Shown here: positions 58,474-64,000 of the stretch, piece by piece
How positions within the stretch are numbered: position 1 is the first letter of the stretch
Layout of the letters: each line of letters opens with the position of its first letter
Source: Halomicrobium sp. LC1Hm
GTDB lineage: Archaea; Halobacteriota; Halobacteria; Halobacteriales; Haloarculaceae
DNA: 64,000 nucleotides
Assembly (NCBI RefSeq): GCF_009617995.1
Contig: NZ_CP044130.1
Location: forward strand, 159,918 to 223,917
Direction of reading: 5' to 3'
Notes under the pieces: generated by a model
Database searches by the model: none
The model's input: the letters and a program-made list of their open reading frames with translations, nothing else
Told to the model about the DNA's origin: nothing
Made by a program: the position numbers and the translations under genes

Positions 58474-58940
58474 CGTACCTATTTCGTTCGGGTTTATAAA
58501 ATAGGTGTCACCTATTGAGGGTTTCAACAGCGCCGTTTTAATCACAGCCAACTGGTTCCCAGCGGGGCCAGAACCCTTCGCCGGCAGATTTTGCTTCATC
58601 CAGCACGACGTGAGTGGGAAACCAGGATTTGGAGAGCAAAAATCGGCTCCTGCGTAGCACTCACGGGTATACAGTCGGTATCTGGCTGTGGGTTTTCTTC
58701 TTTCCGTACTCTTCCTCGCTGGATACCGGTGGTACGGCGACGAGAATCGTGGGGCAGCAGTATGGCTCGTCGGGTTGCCGACCGTCGCGATGCTGGGCTG
58801 AACCACGTACTGCCGATTCTTTTGGCCGAAACTCCATCCACCGACCTGGAACGCTCCGGCTTACACGTCCGTTTGCTGGCTGTACTGTTTGACCTACGAC
58901 GTGCTCTAGAGGCACCAGAGCTGATGAGTGCCAGTATGTT
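58474..58940. other. Degenerate stretch with a membrane-protein-like fragment
   Basis: No complete gene. A plus-strand piece near 58680-58800 would encode YLAVGFLLSVLFLAGYRWYG and stops soon after, with no start codon in frame. It may be a broken gene. Ends in hairpin repeat copy 3. Confidence 0.4.
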
Positions 58941-59023
58941 GATACTGCCGGCTGTAACTTCGTGAAGATCTTCGCCACTCGGGGGTGGCGAAATCATTCA
59001 CAGATTTTCAGCCGGTAGTATGA
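58941..59023. repeat. Nested hairpin repeat, copy 3
   Basis: Left arm GATACTGCCGGCTG, right arm CAGCCGGTAGTATGA; inner stem TTCGCCACTC-GGGGGTGGCGAA. It is nearly identical to copy 1 over the inner region (AACTTCGTGAAGATCTTCGCC). It stands in a gene-poor stretch. Confidence 0.8.
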
Positions 59024-59554
59024 GGAAGTCAGCCACCAGCTGAACTTGCTGTTGGTGGTCCCACCGGGAGATGATTCCGCCGTCTCGATTGCGAAGTGTC
59101 GATAATTCGCGAGAGATTCTGGTGACGACCGTAATCCGCACCGATCTGCTACGAGAGCAACCGTTCGTAGCGCACGCTCTGAGCTAGTTGCGGGATCCGT
59201 GCTTGACCGACAGCGTCGGGGTACTTCAAAGTGGTCGTGATTATTGGAGTAATCACGTACAAGTGTATATTCACCCGAAATGCCGAATTCCCGCAGTAGC
59301 AGTTCTGAGACTCCAAATCCCCAATCCATAAACCACATAAAGATATATAGAAGCCAGCATTTTGGAGGTTGAGACTACAGGGGGTATAGAGGGTCTGTAA
59401 TGCGTGGTATCGGCCGAATCGATGGGTGGAATCTGATCAGATCGCTTTCTGAACGGCGGTTATTATTCCTTTTCCAACTAATCCACAGAGTTTCCGAAAC
59501 TCTGGATAGTGTCGCCACTCAGACGCCCCGCTATCGCGAAGGGAGCACTCCTTA
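59024..59554. other. Gene-poor stretch with a small palindrome
   Basis: No recognised gene; a minus-strand frame (58994-59338) has no family signature. CAGAGTTTC-C-GAAACTCTG at 59487-59505 is a stem just past the transposase stop and may be its terminator. Confidence 0.4.
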
Positions 59555-60470
59555 CTATCCGATTCCGGTTTCCTTCTTCACCAGCGTCAGCGTATTATCA
59601 GCCGTCACGATCGGCGAGTGCTCGCATTCACCGGTCAACTGCACCTGCACGAGTAGATCGACCGCTCGCCAGATCGAGTACAGGAGACACGCAAACGCGA
59701 AATAGAAGAACCGCAGACCGAAATGCTTCGAGGTCGTCGCACCCATGAACCGCTTGATCGATTTGTAGCCGCTCTCAATTTCCCATCTGTACCCGTACTC
59801 GGTAAGGAGCCCGCTATTCCGATTCGTCATGAACACCGAATACTGCTGATGATCGGTGTGTTCGGAGTTCTCTTTACGTCAGTAGATCAGCGTCGTCGAG
59901 TGCCACTCGTTATTGCCCAAGTGCAATTTTCGATCAGTTTCGTAGCGGTCCTTTCCCTTCTTGAGAAGTCGTTTCGCCTGCGCTTTTTCGCTGATCTGCA
60001 TCCGCTTGGGCACGACGTAGGAGAGGCCGCGCTGGCTGAGCATCTCCAGGATGTGCTGGCTGTCGAACTCACGGTCCATCAGTACGTTATCGACGTGAAC
60101 GGCTGCCTCCGCCGAGTCCAAGAGGTCTTCGACGATCTCCTTACGCGTATGTCCTTTCCGCACCGGCCGGGCGTCCAGCACAATCGGGACAGCGTTCCCG
60201 ACCAGCTGGACCGTCGCCCACTGGTAGGCGTACTCATCGGTTTTCTCCTTCGTCCCGATAATCTCGTCTTCGTGCCCAGCTCGATCGCCGGTGAACGGAT
60301 CAGACTCAGTAATATCGATGGCAACGATGCCGGCCCGAAAGAACTCCTTCGTGTCTGCGACCCGATCCAAGAGGCGACTCACGGCGTGGCGGTACATCTC
60401 GCGTATCTTATCGATGGCGGCAGTAACAGGCCGCCGGAAGGACGCTTGCGATCTGATGGGCTGCACGAGA
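59555..60470 (-). pseudogene. IS4-superfamily DDE transposase, disrupted
   Basis: Two stretches in the same frame are separated by TGA at 59879. The first has SQASFRRPVTAAIDKIREMYR, GIVAIDITESDPFTGDR (first Asp), VLMDREFDSQHILEMLSQRG (second Asp). The second has FMTNRNSGLLTEYGYRWEIESGYKSIKRFMG, matching the YREK signature Y-x2-R-x3-E-x6-K exactly, and the end WRAVDLLVQVQLTGECEHSPI. The N-terminus is missing after about 60470, where an IS6-like fragment abuts. Not functional. Confidence 0.8.
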
Positions 60471-60483
60471 GTTTGCTCTCGTG
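60464..60483. repeat. Perfect 8-bp hairpin at an IS junction
   Basis: CACGAGAG-TTTG-CTCTCGTG stands where the IS6-like and IS4-like sequences meet. It may be an end structure of an inserted element. Confidence 0.5.
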
Positions 60484-60716
60484 AACGTCGGCGGGTCGCT
60501 CTGTGCTTCAGACAGCGTCTGCACCCAATTCCAGACAGCGCCATGAGAACAATCGACACCCAGTAACTCTAAGATCGCCACCGTCTCCCTGATCGACAGC
60601 CCCGCCGTGTGGAGATGCACTCCAAATCGCCGGACGGGTGTCGGGGTGCGCTTGTTCTCCCAAACGTCTTGATCGTCCGTTTCTAACGTTTCTCTGAGCA
60701 GGTCTGCGAGTTCCAT
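60480..60716 (-). pseudogene. IS6-like transposase N-terminal fragment
   Basis: MELADLLRETLETDDQDVWE and VRRFGVHLHTAGLSIRETVAILELLGVDCSHGAVWNWVQTLSEAQSDPPT match the helix-turn-helix start of haloarchaeal IS6-type transposases. It then breaks off. Only about 75 residues remain. Confidence 0.6.
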
Positions 60717-60765
60717 GATCAGTTCTCGCTACGGCCTGCTCGTTCCTCAATCCCTCAACTAGACA

Positions 60766-61563
60766 GTGCCCGCCGGAGAGAATCTCGTCCTTTCGTATCC
60801 GAATAGCGAAGGCCCAGTAGTTGACGGTGAGTCGATGACAGTCAACGCCGGTGCAGTGCCGGCACTGGTCGGGCCGAACGGTTCAGGGAAGAGCACGCTC
60901 CTGAAAGGACTGGCCGACCAGCTCGCACCCGACGCCGGGTCGGTGCTGGTCGACGGGCGGGAGGTCCAGTCGTTCAACAAGAAGGAGCTCGCCCGGACGA
61001 TGGACCTGCTCTCTCAGGAGAGCACCTCGCCGGATAGCATCACCGTCGAGAATCTCGTCTATCACGGCCGCTACCCACATCGCGAATTCTTCGAGAGCGT
61101 CACCGAGGTGGACGAACACGCTGTTGACCGCGCTATCGAGCTGGCCGGCTGCGACCACCTCCGCGACCGCGAGGTGGGCAGCCTTAGCGGCGGGCAGAAA
61201 CAGCTGGCGTGGATCGCGATGGTGCTCGCGCAGGACACCGACGTCCTGCTGCCGGACGAGCCGACGACGTTCCTCGACCTCCACCACCAGCTCGAAGTAA
61301 TGGAGATCATCAAGACGCTCCGCACTGAGAGCGATATCACGGTGGTCGTCGTCCTGCACGACATCCAGCAGGCGGCGCGGCTCGCCGACGAGATGGTCGC
61401 GCTCAAAGAAGGCGCAATCCAGGCTCGTGGCACGCCCGAAGAGGTCGTCACCGAGGAGCTACTCGCAGAGGTGTTCGAGATCGACGCCGAAGTCGATCTG
61501 ACACCTCGAGGTCCGCGGATCGAACCGCTCCGGCCTCGCCACCGAGAGCGGCCAGTAGTCTGA
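60766..61563 (+). pseudogene. Iron-siderophore ABC ATPase, ends replaced by IS sequence
   Basis: 265 codons from GTG 60766. Walker A is VGPNGSGKSTLL, the Q-loop is in LLSQESTSP, signature SLSGGQKQLAWIAMVLAQ, and the H-switch VVVLHDIQQA. The class is FecE/FepC. In Walker B the hydrophobic residue before DEP is proline (DVLLPDEPTTFLD) where Leu is usual, a likely harmful change. The N-terminus (PAGENLVLSYPNSEGPVV) starts directly at the IS6-like fragment without the normal first residues, and the C-terminus joins IS5 sequence. Probably inactive, though the frame is open. It would have served an iron transporter like that of the 30096 gene. Confidence 0.7.
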
Positions 61564-62686
61564 TGTCGAGTTCACGCAGTGCTTCGCGGAGTGACTACTT
61601 GTCATAGCCTTTATCGGCCGCCAGAGACCGCAGATCGCCCGCATTCCGGCGGGCGATCTGCTCAGCGAGGTCTGCGTCGCTTCCTTCCCGAGTCGTCGAG
61701 CAGTGTACGTCAAGGACTGCCTGCGTCTCTGTATCGACGAGTTTCGTGACTTTCAGTTTCTGGACACGGTAGCTTATACGCTGAACAGGCGCAATACCAC
61801 GGCGTTCACGCCGTGGATACGCGCCGTCACTTGGGGAACGTATCCACGTTCGACAGCACTCTGAGTTTCAGAATACTGGTGTTTAAGCGACAGGAAACCC
61901 GATCAGTAGGTAGGAATCGGTCGGAACGGAGCGGATTCCGACCCGTCCTTCGGAGGTGGCCTGTCCACCCACATGCAATGAGACAGTATCCGAAAGGGGA
62001 GTCGGTGAACGCACATTCCAGCAGAGTGTGTCTGTGCCGACTGCTCAAAGCGAGTCAGAAGGTACCCCCGACTCTGCTGACGCCTACTGGCGTCCCTGTG
62101 GCAAAAACAACACCGGGACGCCATATACGGTCGAGGATAGGGGTAACGGCCACTTGGCATGGCCAGCAGTCCACCAGTCCGACACTGTGGGACTACCCGT
62201 GCCCGAAAGGACTGGGAGTCCGGTGATTGGACGACAGACCTGAAACTCCCACCGCTCGGGATTCCTCCGCGTTCACGCGGAGGAGGATGTCAATCGCTGG
62301 CAGTAGTGGCGGCTCGCTGCTGATCGTTCGTAGAATGTGGCGTCGATAGCAGCGTGTTTCGAGGGGTCGTGTAGCTGCGCCGACTGGCGCAGCAACACTC
62401 GACAGACACTCATACTGATCCGGTCGAACGCCTTACACAGCGTGGATGGTGAGGAGAAATCGGCCGCGTTAAGGCCGATCTCCCCGGTTCTTTGCGGCAT
62501 CTCTTTCAGCAGGTCAATCGTCATCCGGTAGGACGCATCAAGGTAAATTCAGAGACAATGCAGGGAAACGAGGACATCGTCGGCGAATCCGCCACCACCT
62601 TCCGGGGCGGCGGATTCGTCTCCATCACCGGTAACAACTTGAGTAATCGGCACAATCTCACTAGTGAAGCGGGAGATTTGTGTCAT
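61564..62686 (-). pseudogene. IS5-family transposase, disrupted by stops and an insertion
   Basis: Start ATG 62686 (MTQISRFTSEIVP). The protein carries GGGGFADDVLVSLHCL, then an in-frame TGA, then IYLDASYRMTIDLLKEMPQ, TLCKAFDRISMSVCRVLLRQSAQLHDPSKHAAIDATFYERS (first catalytic Asp) and HYCQR. The next residues, SYRVQKLKVTKLVDTETQAVLDVHC, resume on the other side of the 516-bp element. SLAADKGYDK is followed by TAG at 61594. The sequence ends at about 61564 inside SLREALRELDIR. Three separate lesions show it is inactive. Confidence 0.85.
61778..62293. mobile_element. 516-bp IS200/IS605-type element with hairpin ends (PATE-like)
   Basis: Left end has hairpin CCACGGCG-TTCA-CGCCGTGG (61797-61816); right end has TCCTCCGCG-TTCA-CGCGGAGGA (62263-62284) followed by GATGTCAA. 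Both loops are TTCA. The element lies after TTAT (61774-61777). Joining the flanks, TTAT to TCGCTGG, restores HYCQR-I-SYRVQ of the IS5 protein in frame, which fixes both ends. No target duplication, as expected for this family. No intact transposase is inside. Short non-coding haloarchaeal elements of this kind (palindrome-associated) are moved by IS200/IS605 TnpA in trans. Confidence 0.8.
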
Positions 62687-62721
62687 GGACAACCGAATCA
62701 TCCCGCTTCAACTCCTTTGGT

Positions 62722-62967
62722 TTAGCGACCTATCCCGACGCCGTCTAGTGATTCAACAGAGCCGAAGTAGGTCAGTGGAAGTTCACAGACGAACTGCTCA
62801 ACTGAGTTGTAACTCGGATGAGTAAACCAGACCTCTGAAACGACTTGGACATCCGATTCCAGCGCGGTGAGTGAGGTACGGTCGTACAGCGGCGTCGAAT
62901 TGTATGCTGGCAAATACATAAATAAGAACTCGTCTATCCGAATGATTTTCCACGGATGGATCGTCAA
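62722..62967 (-). CDS. Hypothetical protein (81 aa)
   Basis: 81 residues, MTIHPWKIIRIDEFLFMYLP..., less acidic than neighbours. No family is recognised. It lies between the IS5 remnant and the ABC ATPase, so it may be a shortened permease-side gene or an unrelated gene brought with the IS. Low confidence that it is a real gene. Confidence 0.25.
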   Translation of the reverse strand: MTIHPWKIIRIDEFLFMYLPAYNSTPLYDRTSLTALESDVQVVSEVWFTHPSYNSVEQFVCELPLTYFGSVESLDGVGIGR

Positions 62968-62984
62968 CTACTACATGGTATTGA

Positions 62985-63893
<909 letters not shown>

Positions 63894-64000
63894 CGCACTC
63901 GGAGGGGGCTACTCGCCGACTGTAACATCGGAATATCGTTCTGGAGGACCATACCAGCGGTTCGTAGAATACCTGTAAAAACATTTGGAACGACTGTCCT
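63894..64000. other. Region upstream of ABC ATPase
   Basis: Contains the promoter of the ABC ATPase; AT-rich end (about 63975-63990). No gene seen. Confidence 0.4.

Noticed and set aside
58994..59338. 114-residue minus-strand frame
   Set aside because: Its end lies inside hairpin repeat copy 3 and no family signature is seen.

Overview
The window is high-GC DNA with very acidic predicted proteins, Tat-type (RR) lipoprotein signals, leaderless TATA promoters, Bat-type HTH_10 regulators, an HemAT globin transducer and ISH-type insertion sequences. Together these point to a halophilic archaeon (Halobacteria, probably near the Haloarculaceae; the family is my inference). No rRNA, tRNA or CRISPR array was seen.

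Layout. 1-13.4 kb is a polysaccharide-use locus. It holds a partial glycerate kinase, a GH88 unsaturated glucuronyl hydrolase, a complete CUT1-type sugar ABC transporter, a LacZ-type GH2 beta-galactosidase, and a secreted PL8 polysaccharide lyase with two C-terminal carbohydrate-binding repeats. The lyase frame is cut by one in-frame amber codon. 14.1-17.4 kb is an ABC ATPase remnant followed by the proline operon (proC-proB-proA). 17.5-30 kb is a sulfur island: two thioredoxins, a TrmB-like regulator, a cysteine-desulfurase-like enzyme, sulfide:quinone oxidoreductase with DUF1641 and TusA, a TauE/SafE exporter, a PiT permease, paired YeeE/YedE transporters, a rhodanese/metallo-beta-lactamase (persulfide dioxygenase-like) protein, and a second TusA with DsrE. 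Most of its promoters share a motif close to GTATTGTNNNGTTA just upstream of TATA. 30-40 kb has an iron-regulated siderophore-binding protein with two DtxR-type boxes, a large Bat-like sensor, a zinc ribbon coupled to glutamate dehydrogenase, a histidine kinase and HemAT.

40-47 kb is a terminal-oxidase region (small membrane proteins, copper P-type ATPase, ba3-like oxidase subunits II and I, Bat-type regulator). Three transcription units there carry a 16-bp dyad GTTGTC-N4-GACAAC 36-37 bp before the start codon. 47-53 kb holds membrane proteins, small regulators, a DUF302/methyltransferase pair and several frameshifted genes. 53.9-58.5 kb has a type II cation P-type ATPase, a CPBP protease and a LiaF-like protein. 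58.5-64 kb is an insertion-sequence graveyard: IS4-like, IS6-like and IS5-like transposase remnants, an iron ABC ATPase caught between them, and a 516-bp IS200/IS605-type element with hairpin ends sitting inside the IS5 gene. The window ends with an ABC-2 type ATPase.

How it works together. PL8 would cut an acidic polysaccharide outside the cell, the ABC transporter would import oligosaccharides, and GH88 and GH2 would finish them inside. The sulfur island can be read as sulfide/thiosulfate uptake, oxidation to persulfide on SQR, relay by TusA/DsrE/rhodanese, oxidation to sulfite, and export. A dispersed ~84-bp nested hairpin (three full copies plus fragments) lies mostly at gene 3' ends. All functions are inferred from recognised family features; no database search was run.
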